NCBI GenBank assembly: GCA_964613665.1
Contig: CAZTIG010000009.1
Coordinates: 1 to 64,000, forward strand
Source of the DNA: CAZQFV01 sp964613665
GTDB taxonomy: Bacteria > Chloroflexota > Chloroflexia > DTKN01
Length of the DNA stretch: 64,000 nt
Reading direction: 5' to 3'
Of this stretch, positions 18,686-28,212 are shown in pieces (position 1 is the first letter of the stretch; each line of letters opens with the position of its first letter). The notes under the pieces were generated by a model. It saw only the letters and a list, made by a program, of their open reading frames with translations, was not told where the DNA came from and did not search any database. A program made the position numbers and the translations under genes.

Positions 18686-19498
18686 CTATCCCTCGCAGGC
18701 GTACTGGCTGACGGTGCAGCACGTGCGGAAACCAAGCCGGCGGTACACGGGCAACCCCATCGCCGAGGCGCTCAGGACTGCCACGCGGTAGCCCTGGGCC
18801 TGGGCCTGGCGCAGGGCCGCCAGCGTCATAGCCGTGCCGATGCCCCGGCCGCGCGCGGCCGGCAGCGTGGCGATGGCATAGAGCCCGGCCACACCTGCAC
18901 CCAGGAAGAGGAGCGCCGTGGCCACGGCCTTCTTCCCCAGTCGGCCCAGGTACAGCTGCCGCGGCAGTTCCGCTCCCAGGCCAAGGCCGGCTTCGATCGT
19001 ACGGATGACGCGGGCCTGGCACGCCGGAACGCCAAACGCGCGGGCAAAGACGCGCAGCCAGTGCCGCAGGTCGCCATCGTCGGCGACCCGGGCGATGGTC
19101 AGTCCGGGCACGGCCGGCCACTCCTCCTTCATGGTCGCCAGGTCGGCAGCCATACCCTGCTCGTCGCCGAGGCGCGCAAGACCTTGGGCCTCGAGACGAC
19201 GCCCCAGATCGGCCGGCCGGCTGGAGGGGCCGATCCACCACGTCATGGGTACCCGGCGCGAGCGAAAGATCTCCAGCGTCTGCGCGATGTGCCGGTCCAC
19301 ATCGCCGGGGGGGAAGTCGGCCCGCAGGACACCGTTGGCCGGCAGGAGGGGGAAGGATGAGACGTACCAGGTGCGCTCGGCCTCGACGTGCAGCTCGACC
19401 TGAGGTAGTCGCCCGCGGTCGGCCCACAGGGCCACCAGGTTGTCCTCGACGGCCTGGGCCAGGGCGGGCGGAGAGAGGTTGACCAGTGCGTCAGCCAT
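18686..19498 (-). CDS. GNAT-family N-acetyltransferase
   Basis: A 270-residue protein. The C-terminal half is a GNAT domain with the acetyl-CoA loop LPAARGRGIGTAM and the late strand VYRRLGFRTCCTV. The N-terminal half (ALVNLSPPALAQAVEDNLVALW) is a second, degenerate domain typical of two-domain Chloroflexota GNATs. The substrate is unknown. Its 3' end faces the cyclophilin gene with only six bases between. An open frame extends upstream of the ATG at 19498 but belongs to other genes. Confidence 0.82.
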   Translation of the reverse strand: MADALVNLSPPALAQAVEDNLVALWADRGRLPQVELHVEAERTWYVSSFPLLPANGVLRADFPPGDVDRHIAQTLEIFRSRRVPMTWWIGPSSRPADLGRRLEAQGLARLGDEQGMAADLATMKEEWPAVPGLTIARVADDGDLRHWLRVFARAFGVPACQARVIRTIEAGLGLGAELPRQLYLGRLGKKAVATALLFLGAGVAGLYAIATLPAARGRGIGTAMTLAALRQAQAQGYRVAVLSASAMGLPVYRRLGFRTCCTVSQYACEG

Positions 19499-19512
19499 CG
19501 TGTCCGGCAGAA

Positions 19513-20190
19513 CTATGTGCTCAGGGTGACCACCCCTTGTGCCAGGAAGAAGATCCCGGACAGCAGGGCGGTCATCCAAGAGACGGTGCGCAGGGCTGGC
19601 CAGCGCCCGAGGTAGCCCACCGGCACGAGCACGACCAGGTAGACCGACGTGCCCACGAAGAAGCCGGCAAAGAGGAGCACGCCCAGCACGGCGCTGCTGG
19701 CGTTCAGCGCGGCGGTGATGGCCAGCAGGAACGGCGGGCAGATGTTCAGGCCGGTGAGCAGGCCGAAGAGGATGGGAAAGCGCAGGTAGCGCTCGTCCAC
19801 CCGCCGACACAGCCCCAGGTGCGGCCAGCCGCGGATGGCGACATAGAGCAGGAGCAGTGCGGCCAGGACGATCATGGCCGCACCGATCACCTTTTGCACG
19901 GCCGGCTCCTGCAGCTGCGCCCCGAGGTACCCCACCGCCGCGCCAAAGGCCAGGTAGGCGATCAGCCGGCCCAGCGCCAGCTCCCCGATTGTGCGCGCGA
20001 TGCGCCCGAGGTCGCGCTGCTCGGCCATCATCAGTGGCACCAAGACCGGCGCGCAGTAGGCCAGGCAGAAGAGGCCGGTGGAGAGACCCAGGGTGAGGCC
20101 CTGCAGGATCGTCGCAGCCATCATGCTCTTCGCCGCGCCCCAGGTAGGGCGCAGGCACAGATTGCCCCGGAGCGGTGGAGAGGATGCCAT
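19513..20190 (-). CDS. DsbD/UreH-like sulfite-exporter-type membrane protein
   Basis: A protein of about 225 residues with six hydrophobic segments. It has two pseudo-repeats marked by TGLFCLAYCAPVLVP and TGLNICPPFLLA, each with cysteine-proline at the start of a helix, as in the DsbD transmembrane (CcdA/DsbD_2) family that moves reducing equivalents across the membrane. It may support thiol or cytochrome c maturation. The ATG at 20190 (or the GTG just before) is weakly supported; ATG 20124 would remove a hydrophilic lead and is the alternative. Confidence 0.75.
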   Translation of the reverse strand: MASSPPLRGNLCLRPTWGAAKSMMAATILQGLTLGLSTGLFCLAYCAPVLVPLMMAEQRDLGRIARTIGELALGRLIAYLAFGAAVGYLGAQLQEPAVQKVIGAAMIVLAALLLLYVAIRGWPHLGLCRRVDERYLRFPILFGLLTGLNICPPFLLAITAALNASSAVLGVLLFAGFFVGTSVYLVVLVPVGYLGRWPALRTVSWMTALLSGIFFLAQGVVTLST

Positions 20191-20232
20191 CACAGTGGTA
20201 GGGTGTGGTAGATCCTCTTCCGACGGCTCCGC

Positions 20233-21948
20233 CTATACCTCGAGCTTCGCCATCCGCTCGGCCCCGACCTTCAGCGGCACCCACAGCGCCAGGCCGGTGA
20301 GCACGACCGCGCCCGGGGGGCCGATGGCCCACAGCATCCAGGCCAGGATGGCGAGCCCGGCCCGCGCCAGGACGTCGCTGAGCAGCGGCGGCAGCAGGAT
20401 CAGGGCGCCGACGAGGCCCATGTAGGCGGCGATGAGGGGGAAATAGAGACAACCGGCCCCTGCCGCGACGCGCTGTCTGTTCCTCTCGGCCTGCATGCGG
20501 GGGAAGGAGGCCCCCAGCCCCACGGCGATGCCGGTGGTGCCCAGGCCGATGAGCCCCACGAGGAGCCAGATGCCCAGGAATCCCCACCAGGAACCCCCGG
20601 CAACCAGCGTCAGCCCCAGCAGCATAGCCCCGCCCAGGCCCAACAGCGGCAGGTAGGCCGACAGGAGCTTTCCCCAGAGGATACGCCGTGCCGGCACGGG
20701 CGCCGTCTGCAGCAGCCACATCTGCTTGCCCTCGCTGCCTACGCCGCCCAGGCTCAGGCCGCTTGTCATGGAAACGGCCATAAAGAGGGCAAAGGCTCCG
20801 CCGATCAGCATACCGGACGCCGACCCACCTGGCCCCCAGGCCGACTCCCGCCGCGTGGCCTGGAAGAGGAAGAGGGCGTAAAAGGCCAGCGGCATCAACA
20901 TCTGCGTCCAGCCCTGCGGGTTGCGCAGGAAGAGGCGCATGTCCTTGGCCAGGATGCCGCGCACGGGGCGCGGCAGGAAGGGCAGCTCCCCTTCGGGCCG
21001 CGCCGTGCGTGGCGCGCGGCGGCGCCGGCCGGCCGGGGCCGACTGCAGGCTGGCCCAGCCGCTGTAGTACAGCCGCTCGGCTCCCAGCAGGGCCAGGGCA
21101 TAGAGCCCCACGGAGAGGACGGCAAAAGCCCCCAGGGCAACGGCCGCCGGCAGGTAGTCGCCCTGGCCGAGCCCTACCAGCCCTTGGGCCGCCCAGCCCT
21201 GCGGCAGGTATGGCAGCCGCAGGCTCTGCAGGACCTGCACGACCTGCCCCGCCGCCTGCGGGTCCAGGTCTCTCCCCTGCGGCAACTGGCCGAAGAAGTA
21301 GAAGGCGGCCCCGACGAGCCCACCCAGCACCTGCAGCACCTCACGCAGCCGCCTGGGGGGGATGATGCGCACCAGTGGCATGACCAGGAGAGTACCCAGC
21401 GACTCGGGCACCAGCGGCACCATGAGCAGCACCAGCGCCGCTCCCAGGAAGTACGGCCAGGGGTACCCCGCCCCGATGCCCAGCCCGATGAGGGCCGGCC
21501 CGCCCAGCATCAGGAGCAGCAGGTAACCCACCCCCAGCCCTTCCAGGAACTTGGCCGTGAAGATGGCCCGCATGGGGATGGGGGCGGCCACCAGCAGCTC
21601 CAGGTCGCTGGCGAGGTAAAAGTTGTTCAGGGCCGCCCCCAGGCTGCTCAGCAGGATGATGCCCCACACGGCCAGCACCAGGATGGAAAGGATCGAGCTG
21701 AACAGGGCGGTGGGCTGCAGGGACGCCAGCGGCACGTTGGACTCCCGCAGCGCTTCCTGGATGTCCGGCTGCTGCAGGAACGCCAGCAGCCGGGTCAGGC
21801 CCCAGCCGGCCAGACCGCTGAGGGCGGCTCCCCCGAGCAGGGCCAGGCCGGCCACGATCCAGCCGACCTTGGCCGCCGTCGTGCCCCGGCGGAACGAGTT
21901 GTAGAAGAGGCGCAGGCGCGCACTCAGGAGCAGCAGCACGAAGCGCAA
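20233..21948 (-). CDS. ABC-2-like exporter membrane subunit
   Basis: A 571-residue membrane protein with about twelve hydrophobic segments, a central charged loop (near residues 290-330) and an EGKQMWLLQTAPVP segment resembling the putative ABC exporter family (PF16949-type). Start codon TTG at 21948, with GGGAG just upstream and only three bases after the stop of the acyl-CoA dehydrogenase gene. No ATP-binding subunit is found next to it or elsewhere in the window. Confidence 0.75.
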   Translation of the reverse strand: MRFVLLLLSARLRLFYNSFRRGTTAAKVGWIVAGLALLGGAALSGLAGWGLTRLLAFLQQPDIQEALRESNVPLASLQPTALFSSILSILVLAVWGIILLSSLGAALNNFYLASDLELLVAAPIPMRAIFTAKFLEGLGVGYLLLLMLGGPALIGLGIGAGYPWPYFLGAALVLLMVPLVPESLGTLLVMPLVRIIPPRRLREVLQVLGGLVGAAFYFFGQLPQGRDLDPQAAGQVVQVLQSLRLPYLPQGWAAQGLVGLGQGDYLPAAVALGAFAVLSVGLYALALLGAERLYYSGWASLQSAPAGRRRRAPRTARPEGELPFLPRPVRGILAKDMRLFLRNPQGWTQMLMPLAFYALFLFQATRRESAWGPGGSASGMLIGGAFALFMAVSMTSGLSLGGVGSEGKQMWLLQTAPVPARRILWGKLLSAYLPLLGLGGAMLLGLTLVAGGSWWGFLGIWLLVGLIGLGTTGIAVGLGASFPRMQAERNRQRVAAGAGCLYFPLIAAYMGLVGALILLPPLLSDVLARAGLAILAWMLWAIGPPGAVVLTGLALWVPLKVGAERMAKLEV

Positions 21949-21951
21949 GGC

Positions 21952-23094
21952 TCACTCCCGCAGCAGTTGGCCGGCGATCACCACCTGCATGATCTCGGAC
22001 GTGCCTTCGTAGATGCGCGTCACCCGCGCGTCGCGCAGGTAGCGCTCCACGGGGTAGTCGCGCGAGTAGCCGTAGCCGCCGTGGATCTGCAGCGCCATAT
22101 CGCAGACCCGCGAGGCCATCTCGGTGGCAAACAGCTTGGCCATCGCCGCTTCCTTGGTGTGGCGCTCGCCGCGGTCCTTTTTCAGCGCCGCGTCCACGAT
22201 CAGCAGGCGCGCCGCCTCGATCTCGGTGGCCATGTTGGCCAGCATGAACTGGACGGCCTGTAGCTCGGCGATGGGTCGGCCGAACTGCACCCGCTGCCGG
22301 GCGTAGCTCCGGGCCGCCTCGTAGGCCGCCCGGGCAATGCCCACGGCCTGGGCGGCGATGCCGATGCGGCCGGCGTCCAGCGTGATCATGGCGATCTTGA
22401 AGCCCTCGCCTTCCTCGCCCAGGCGGTCCTCGGCCGGCAGGCGATAGTCCTCGAAGGAGAGCTGGGCGGTGCGCGAGGCGCGCATGCCCATCTTCTTCTC
22501 GATGCTGTCGACGCGGAAACCGGGCCGCTGCGTGTCCACGACAAAGCCGGTGATGCCGCGGACGCCCTTGGAGCGGTCCACCGTGGCAAAGACGTGCAGC
22601 AGACGGGCCTCGCTGCCGCTGGTGATAAAGGTCTTGACCCCGTTGAGGACGTAGCTGTCGCCGTCGCGCACCGCCGTCGTGGAGACGGCGCTGGCGTCCG
22701 AACCGGCTCCCGGTTCGGTCAGGGCAAAGCCGCCCAGCCACTCCCCGCTGGCCAGCCGCGGCAGGTAGCGCCGCTTCTGCTCTTCCGTGCCGAACTTGAC
22801 CAGGGGGTAGCAGGCCGTGGCACAGTGCACGGCCATGATCAGCGAGGTAGAACCGCAGCCGCGGGCGATTTCCTCCAGGGCCAGGCAGTAAGACACCGTG
22901 TCCACCAGGGAGCCGCCGTACTCCTCCGGCACGTACAGGCCGAGCAGGCCCAGCTGGCCCATCTTCTGCAGTGCGGCGTGGGGGAACTCCTCCTTCTCGT
23001 CCCGCTCCGCCGCCCGCGGGATCAGCTCCTTCTCCGCAAAGTCGCGGGCCATGTCCTGGATCATGCGTTGCTCTTCGGTGAGGGTCAGGTCCAT
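21952..23094 (-). CDS. Acyl-CoA dehydrogenase
   Basis: A 380-residue FAD enzyme that oxidises acyl-CoA to enoyl-CoA and passes electrons to ETF. Seen: FALTEPGAGSDAS (FAD/substrate loop), ITSGSEA, MGMRASRTAQLSFED, QIHGGYGYSRDYPVERYLRDARV and the C-terminal IYEGTSEIM, whose Glu (EGTSE) is at the position of the catalytic base in short-chain enzymes. The ATG at 23094 follows GGGAGGACGCA. Probably short/butyryl-type. It lies ten bases after the hydroxyacyl-CoA dehydrogenase gene. Confidence 0.93.
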   Translation of the reverse strand: MDLTLTEEQRMIQDMARDFAEKELIPRAAERDEKEEFPHAALQKMGQLGLLGLYVPEEYGGSLVDTVSYCLALEEIARGCGSTSLIMAVHCATACYPLVKFGTEEQKRRYLPRLASGEWLGGFALTEPGAGSDASAVSTTAVRDGDSYVLNGVKTFITSGSEARLLHVFATVDRSKGVRGITGFVVDTQRPGFRVDSIEKKMGMRASRTAQLSFEDYRLPAEDRLGEEGEGFKIAMITLDAGRIGIAAQAVGIARAAYEAARSYARQRVQFGRPIAELQAVQFMLANMATEIEAARLLIVDAALKKDRGERHTKEAAMAKLFATEMASRVCDMALQIHGGYGYSRDYPVERYLRDARVTRIYEGTSEIMQVVIAGQLLRE

Positions 23095-23104
23095 TGCGTC
23101 CTCC

Positions 23105-23983
<879 letters not shown>

Positions 23984-23999
23984 CGTATCCTCCTTCTTC

Positions 24000-25439
24000 T
24001 CAGACAGTTACCCCATAGAGGAGCCCGGCGAGGGCTCCCAGGCCGAAACTCCATCCGGCCAGGCGGCGCCGTCCAGGCTGCTCGCGCGGGAGCAGGGCCG
24101 TGCCGGCCGGCCAGGTAAAGTACCAGGGGAAGGTGGCCCCGTGCAGGAAGCAGACGTAGAGCAGCGCGGTCACCTCCCACGCCCCGAGGAGCGCCGTGAA
24201 CGAGCCGTGGTGCTTCCGCCACAGGGCGATGCCCTGGACGATCACGATGACGACGAGAGTCCCTTTCAGCAAGACCTGCGTGCTGGCAAATGCCAGCGCG
24301 GGGGCCTGGGCGGCAGCGGCCGGCCAGGTCGCCCACAGCGCCTCCATCCCGCGCAGCAGCAGGACGGCCGGGCTGACACGGATGTGTGTCATCTCCACGT
24401 ACAGGCCCTGCACGACAGACTGGGGACCCTGCCAGAAAGGCAGGTTGGCCAGGACGAGCAGTGCCAGCCCCAACAGGGCCAGCTTCCCGACGAGCAGGAA
24501 CCGCTGGCGCCAGCCCTCCTGTCTACGCAGCCAGGAAAGCAGGACCAGGGCCACCAGCAGCAGGGCGCTGTACTTGACCAGCGCCGCCAGGATCAGCAGC
24601 AGGTAACCGGTCCAGGGACGGCCCCGCTGGTAGGCCAGCAGGCCGCCCACGGCCAGGGCGACCATGGCCAGGTCGTTGTGCCCATTGCCGGCGCCTTCCA
24701 GCAGGAAGAGCGGACTCCAGGCTACCCCCAGGGCCACGGCCAGGGCCGGGAAAGCCGGTGAGGCCGTAGTAGCTTTGGACCGGGCCAGGGCATAGAGGAG
24801 CCCGGCCAGGGCCAGATGGAACAGGGCGGCCGCGGCTTTGAGCAGGAGCACCCCGGCGAAGATGCCGCCGTAGCCGGACACGAGGGCTACAAGCGTCGTG
24901 ACGCCCACCCAGAGCGGCCCATAGGGGGTCACAACGTCCCAGAGGGGCAGTGCCAGCAGTGGGTCGGGCGCCATGGCCGACGGGCGGGTGGAGTAGGGGT
25001 TCAGCCCGTGCCAGGCCACCAGCCGTCCCGAGGCCAGGTAGTTGTAGACGTCGGTGGAAAAGGCCGGCGGCATGGCCAGGACCAGCGTCAGGTTGAAGAG
25101 CAGGGCCATGCCCAGGACAATCGCCAGGGCGCCCCGCCCGGCCACCCTCCCCGCCTGGCGGATGGCCAGCAGCCAGACCCCGTTCAGGCCGAGCCAGAGC
25201 CCGATATAGGCCCACTGGAAAGCATGCCCCGGGAGGGCCGCCGGCCGGCTCCAGCCCCATCCTTGCAGGAAAAAGGGCAGCGTGGCCGCGCTGTAGCCGT
25301 AGACGTTGTAGAAGGTGTCGGGGATGCGCCAGACGACGGCCATCAGGGCCACGAGGCCGGCCTCCAGGAGCAGGCCCAGGCCCAGGAGAGGCGCACAGGC
25401 ACGCACGGTGACCCTGACACGCTCGTTCGGCCGGCCCAT
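24000..25439 (-). CDS. GT-C-like integral membrane glycosyltransferase
   Basis: A 479-residue protein with about twelve membrane segments. The extracytoplasmic loop PPAFSTDVYNYLASGRLVAWHGLNPYSTRP carries the Asp typical of GT87/mannosyltransferase-like GT-C enzymes that use polyprenyl-phosphate sugars. It would build lipid-linked or surface glycans. ATG 25439 is preceded by AGAGGTGAG. It is oddly placed between thiolase and hydroxyacyl-CoA dehydrogenase genes, on the same strand. Confidence 0.75.
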   Translation of the reverse strand: MGRPNERVRVTVRACAPLLGLGLLLEAGLVALMAVVWRIPDTFYNVYGYSAATLPFFLQGWGWSRPAALPGHAFQWAYIGLWLGLNGVWLLAIRQAGRVAGRGALAIVLGMALLFNLTLVLAMPPAFSTDVYNYLASGRLVAWHGLNPYSTRPSAMAPDPLLALPLWDVVTPYGPLWVGVTTLVALVSGYGGIFAGVLLLKAAAALFHLALAGLLYALARSKATTASPAFPALAVALGVAWSPLFLLEGAGNGHNDLAMVALAVGGLLAYQRGRPWTGYLLLILAALVKYSALLLVALVLLSWLRRQEGWRQRFLLVGKLALLGLALLVLANLPFWQGPQSVVQGLYVEMTHIRVSPAVLLLRGMEALWATWPAAAAQAPALAFASTQVLLKGTLVVIVIVQGIALWRKHHGSFTALLGAWEVTALLYVCFLHGATFPWYFTWPAGTALLPREQPGRRRLAGWSFGLGALAGLLYGVTV

Positions 25440-25544
25440 GCCGCTCACCTCTGGCGGGGCAATGTTCCCGCCGCGGAGACAGAGGGCATGGAGCACATCC
25501 CCTGCCGCCCGGTTCCCTCTGTGCCTCCGCGGTGCAGGGAAAAT

Positions 25545-26771
25545 CTAGACCCGCTCCACGCTCAGGGCCACGGCCTCGCCGCCGCCCAGGCAGAGGGTGG
25601 CCAGGCCGGTGCGCAGGTTGCGGTCCTGCATGGCATAGAGCAGCGTCACCAGCACGCGGGCGCCACTGCAGCCGATGGGATGGCCCAGGGCGATGGCCCC
25701 GCCGTTGACGTTGACGCGGTCCCAGTCCCAGCCCAGCGCCTTGCCGTCGGCCACGGCCTGCGCGGCAAAGGCCTCGTTGGCCTCGATCAGGTCAAAGTAG
25801 TCGATCCCGACGCCCAGCTTCTGCATCACCTTGCGCACGGCGTAGATGGGCGCGGTAAAGAGCCGCAGCGGCTCGACGGCGGCCTGGTCGTAGGCGGTGA
25901 TGCGGGCCAGCGGTTGGATGCCCATCTCCCGGGCCTTGGCCCCGCTCATGACCACCACCGCGGCGGCGCCGTCGGTGATGCCGGGGGAGTTGCCGGCCGT
26001 GACGATGCCGCCGGCCTCAAAGGCCGGGGGCAGCTTGCCCAGCTGGGCCATGGCTTCCTCGCGCGAGGCGTAGCGGCGTGGGTTCTCCTCGGTATCAAAG
26101 AGGAGCGGCGGACCCTTGCGCTGGGGGATCTCCACGGCAACGGTCTCGGCTTTGAAGCGGCCGGCGTCGATGGCCTCGATGGCCTTGCGCTGGCTGTTGT
26201 AGGCGTACTCGTCCAGCTCCTCGCGGGTCAGCTTGAACTCGCGGGCCACCCACTCGGCGGAAGAGCCCATGTGATGGTCGCAGAAGGAGCACCACAGGCC
26301 GTCCCAGACCATGCCGTCGACCAGGCCGTCGGGGACGGCGCCGCGCGTGCCCTTGCCGATGGCGCCCATGCGGTAACCGGTGCGGGCACGGGGCAGGTAG
26401 AAGGGGACCATATTCATGTTCTCCATGCCCCCGGCGACGATGATATCGGCATCGCCGACCTGGATCATGGCCGCCGCCAGCATGACCGTCTTGAGCCCGG
26501 AACCGCAGATCTTGTTGACGGTGGTGGCGCCGATCTCGGCCGGTACGCCGGCCTTGATGGCAGCCTGGCGGGCGGGGGCCTGCCCCTGTCCGGCGGGCAC
26601 GACACAGCCCATCAGCACCTCGTCGACCACGCCGGGCTCGATGCCAGCGCGCCTGATCGCTTCGCGGATGACGGTGGCGCCCAGCTCGGGGGCCGGGATG
26701 TTGGCCAGGCTGCCGCCGAACTTGCCGATAGCCGTCCGGCAGCCGCTGGCAATGACCACTTCACTGATCAT
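25545..26771 (-). CDS. Acetyl-CoA acetyltransferase (thiolase)
   Basis: A 408-residue thiolase. Nucleophile Cys in NKICGSGLK, the NEAFAAQAV His/Asn region, GGAIALGHPIGCSGAR and the final CLGGGEAVAL with the second catalytic Cys. It condenses two acetyl-CoA or cleaves 3-ketoacyl-CoA. It leads the run thiolase - GT-C - hydroxyacyl-CoA dehydrogenase - acyl-CoA dehydrogenase; no enoyl-CoA hydratase is present. ATG 26771 follows GAGGAGGTCTC. Confidence 0.95.
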   Translation of the reverse strand: MISEVVIASGCRTAIGKFGGSLANIPAPELGATVIREAIRRAGIEPGVVDEVLMGCVVPAGQGQAPARQAAIKAGVPAEIGATTVNKICGSGLKTVMLAAAMIQVGDADIIVAGGMENMNMVPFYLPRARTGYRMGAIGKGTRGAVPDGLVDGMVWDGLWCSFCDHHMGSSAEWVAREFKLTREELDEYAYNSQRKAIEAIDAGRFKAETVAVEIPQRKGPPLLFDTEENPRRYASREEAMAQLGKLPPAFEAGGIVTAGNSPGITDGAAAVVVMSGAKAREMGIQPLARITAYDQAAVEPLRLFTAPIYAVRKVMQKLGVGIDYFDLIEANEAFAAQAVADGKALGWDWDRVNVNGGAIALGHPIGCSGARVLVTLLYAMQDRNLRTGLATLCLGGGEAVALSVERV

Positions 26772-26952
26772 GAGACCTCCTCGATCGCGCTGCTAGAGAA
26801 CCATGGAGCGGGGCCGAAGGCGGAACGGTCAGGCGATCACCTCCTCGTGTAAGCGGGGACGGCTGTGTCCCCATCGTCCGGGCCGATCCAGCGGAGGACG
26901 ACTTGCCCGATCGCGTGCACCAGGGAGGTGCGGACACCCGGTGCCGGCCTGT

Positions 26953-26981
26953 ATTGTACTACATCGTGCCTGGATGCGCAA
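26953..26981 (-). promoter_or_regulatory. Promoter upstream of the thiolase gene
   Basis: TTGCGC (26981-26976), 17-bp spacer and TACAAT (26958-26953). The predicted leader is about 175 bases and contains a GGGGAC/GTCCCC hairpin plus a spare ribosome-binding-like 11-mer CACGAGGAGGT at 26849-26839. Confidence 0.65.
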
Positions 26982-27106
26982 ATGGCGGCCGGCGCGACCG
27001 GTGACCGGGGCCAGTCGAGGTGCCCAGTGAAGTACCGGGGCGACATATCTTCCATATATATATAGCCATAATTGATGTCGACAAGGACATGCTACACGCA
27101 TTGTGA

Positions 27107-27136
27107 TTGACACCTGTGGAGGGTGTGTGCTATAAT
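27107..27136 (+). promoter_or_regulatory. Consensus promoter before a methyltransferase remnant
   Basis: TTGACA, 18-bp spacer and TATAAT, both hexamers perfect, with TGC ahead of the -10. A good ribosome binding site (GGAGGTGAAAGGAG) and ATG at 27160 follow, but no intact gene does. Confidence 0.8.
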
Positions 27137-27159
27137 GGGAGGTGAAAGGAGCCACAGCA

Positions 27160-27243
27160 ATGATGCTTCCGTTCCCAGGTGGCGGTTTGCCTGCAGGAGA
27201 TGGCCCGCGTCCTCAAGCTAGGTGGCCGCTGCGTCTTGGAAAC
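27160..27243 (+). pseudogene. Remnant of a SAM-dependent methyltransferase gene
   Basis: From 27179 the frame reads AVCLQEMARVLKLGGRCVLE, the late helix/strand (LxEMARVLKPGGR) of class I methyltransferases. The ATG that follows the consensus promoter is in another frame, and the reading frame breaks off in the palindromic element at 27238. Most of the gene is gone. Confidence 0.6.
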
Positions 27244-27381
27244 TATCTCAAATCGACCACCAAACCACAGAGGCACCAAGGTGAACGGACCACCAAGGCA
27301 CGAAGACACCAGAGAGGATATTGGAAAAGAACGCTTATCGACATGGTGTCCTTGTGCCCTCGTGGTTTTGAGATCGTTTCT
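27238..27381. repeat. Palindromic CACGAAG-type element interrupting the remnant
   Basis: About 140 bases with nested inverted arms: GGAAACTATCTCAAA at the left matches TTTGAGATCGTTTC at the right, and inside them CACCAAGGCACGAAGACACCA pairs imperfectly with TGGTGTCCTTGTGCCCTCGTGG. It shares its core with the element at 3955-4075, and resembles a small non-coding mobile or hairpin repeat. Confidence 0.7.
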
Positions 27382-27428
27382 AAACCTCTCGCAGCGGTGA
27401 GCCCGGCGTGCTTTGTGAGCCGGCCCAC

Positions 27429-27457
27429 TTGACCCGGCCGGCCGGTCGCGGTAGAGT
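27429..27457 (+). promoter_or_regulatory. Promoter of the molybdopterin-domain gene
   Basis: TTGACC, 17-bp spacer and TAGAGT, about 30 bases ahead of the ATG at 27494. Confidence 0.65.
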
Positions 27458-27493
27458 GGGGTCGCTGAACGTGTTCACCCATGAGGTATCCCG

Positions 27494-28063
27494 ATGAGCG
27501 ATGCCCTGCTCGAGCGCATTCCCCCCCACCAGCGCCTGGTGCAGCGCTTGCCCGTGCTGCACTATGGCCCGGTCCCCCGCGTGGACCTGGCCAGTTGGGA
27601 CCTGCGCCTCTTCGGCTTGGTCGAGGAGGAGGTCCGCTGGACCTACCCCCAGTTCCGCGCCCTGCCGGCCCGCGAGTACGTCAGCGACCTCCACTGCGTC
27701 ACCGGCTGGAGTATGCTCGACACGCGCTGGGAGGGCGTGGCCACGATGGAGGTGCTGCGCCACGTCCGCCTGAAGCCGGCCGCCCGCTACGTCGTTGTCC
27801 ACGCCGAGCGCGGCTGGACCACCAACATGCCGCTGGAGGTCTTTTCCGCGGCCGACAACTTTTTCGCCTGGGGCTACGAGGGCCGGCCCCTTTCCCAAGA
27901 GCACGGCGGCCCCCTGCGCCTGGTCGTGCCCTTGCGCTATTTCTGGAAGAGCGCCAAGTGGGTGCGTGCGGTCGAGTTCCTCGACCATGACGAGCCCGGC
28001 TTCTGGGAGCGCGCGGGGTACCACAACAACGCGGACCCGTGGAAGGAAGAGCGGTACGGGTGA
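27494..28063 (+). CDS. Sulfite oxidase-like molybdopterin-binding domain protein
   Basis: A 189-residue protein consisting only of the oxidoreductase molybdopterin-binding fold (YedY/sulfite oxidase core). DLHCVTGWSMLDTRWEGV holds the cysteine that ligates molybdenum in the family, and KWVRAVEFL...PGFWERAGYHNNADPW closes the domain. No Tat signal, haem or dimerisation domain, so it is a minimal cytoplasmic version. Substrate unknown. ATG 27494 follows GAGGT. Confidence 0.88.
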   Translation: MSDALLERIPPHQRLVQRLPVLHYGPVPRVDLASWDLRLFGLVEEEVRWTYPQFRALPAREYVSDLHCVTGWSMLDTRWEGVATMEVLRHVRLKPAARYVVVHAERGWTTNMPLEVFSAADNFFAWGYEGRPLSQEHGGPLRLVVPLRYFWKSAKWVRAVEFLDHDEPGFWERAGYHNNADPWKEERYG

Positions 28064-28212
28064 GGGGACAGGGGGACAAGAGGATACGAAGACAAGAGGC
28101 CAGAGACAGGGAGTCACGAGGAGCAAGGGGCCAACAGACGAGAGCCAAGAGTACACCCATGCATCCTGCTTCCTGCATCATGCATCCTGCAATACCAGAA
28201 AGGAGTGCCGGA
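28064..28212 (+). repeat. Purine-rich spacer with GCATCCTGC repeats
   Basis: Low-complexity region between two plus-strand genes. The left part repeats GGGACAAGAGG-like purine runs; the right part has the words GCATCCTGC, TCCTGCATCA and TGCATCCTGCA repeated several times. No open frame or promoter seen. Confidence 0.45.

Noticed and set aside
26837..27055. Small minus-strand frame in the thiolase leader
   Set aside because: It spans the likely thiolase promoter, lacks a domain and does not begin after the ribosome-binding-like box.
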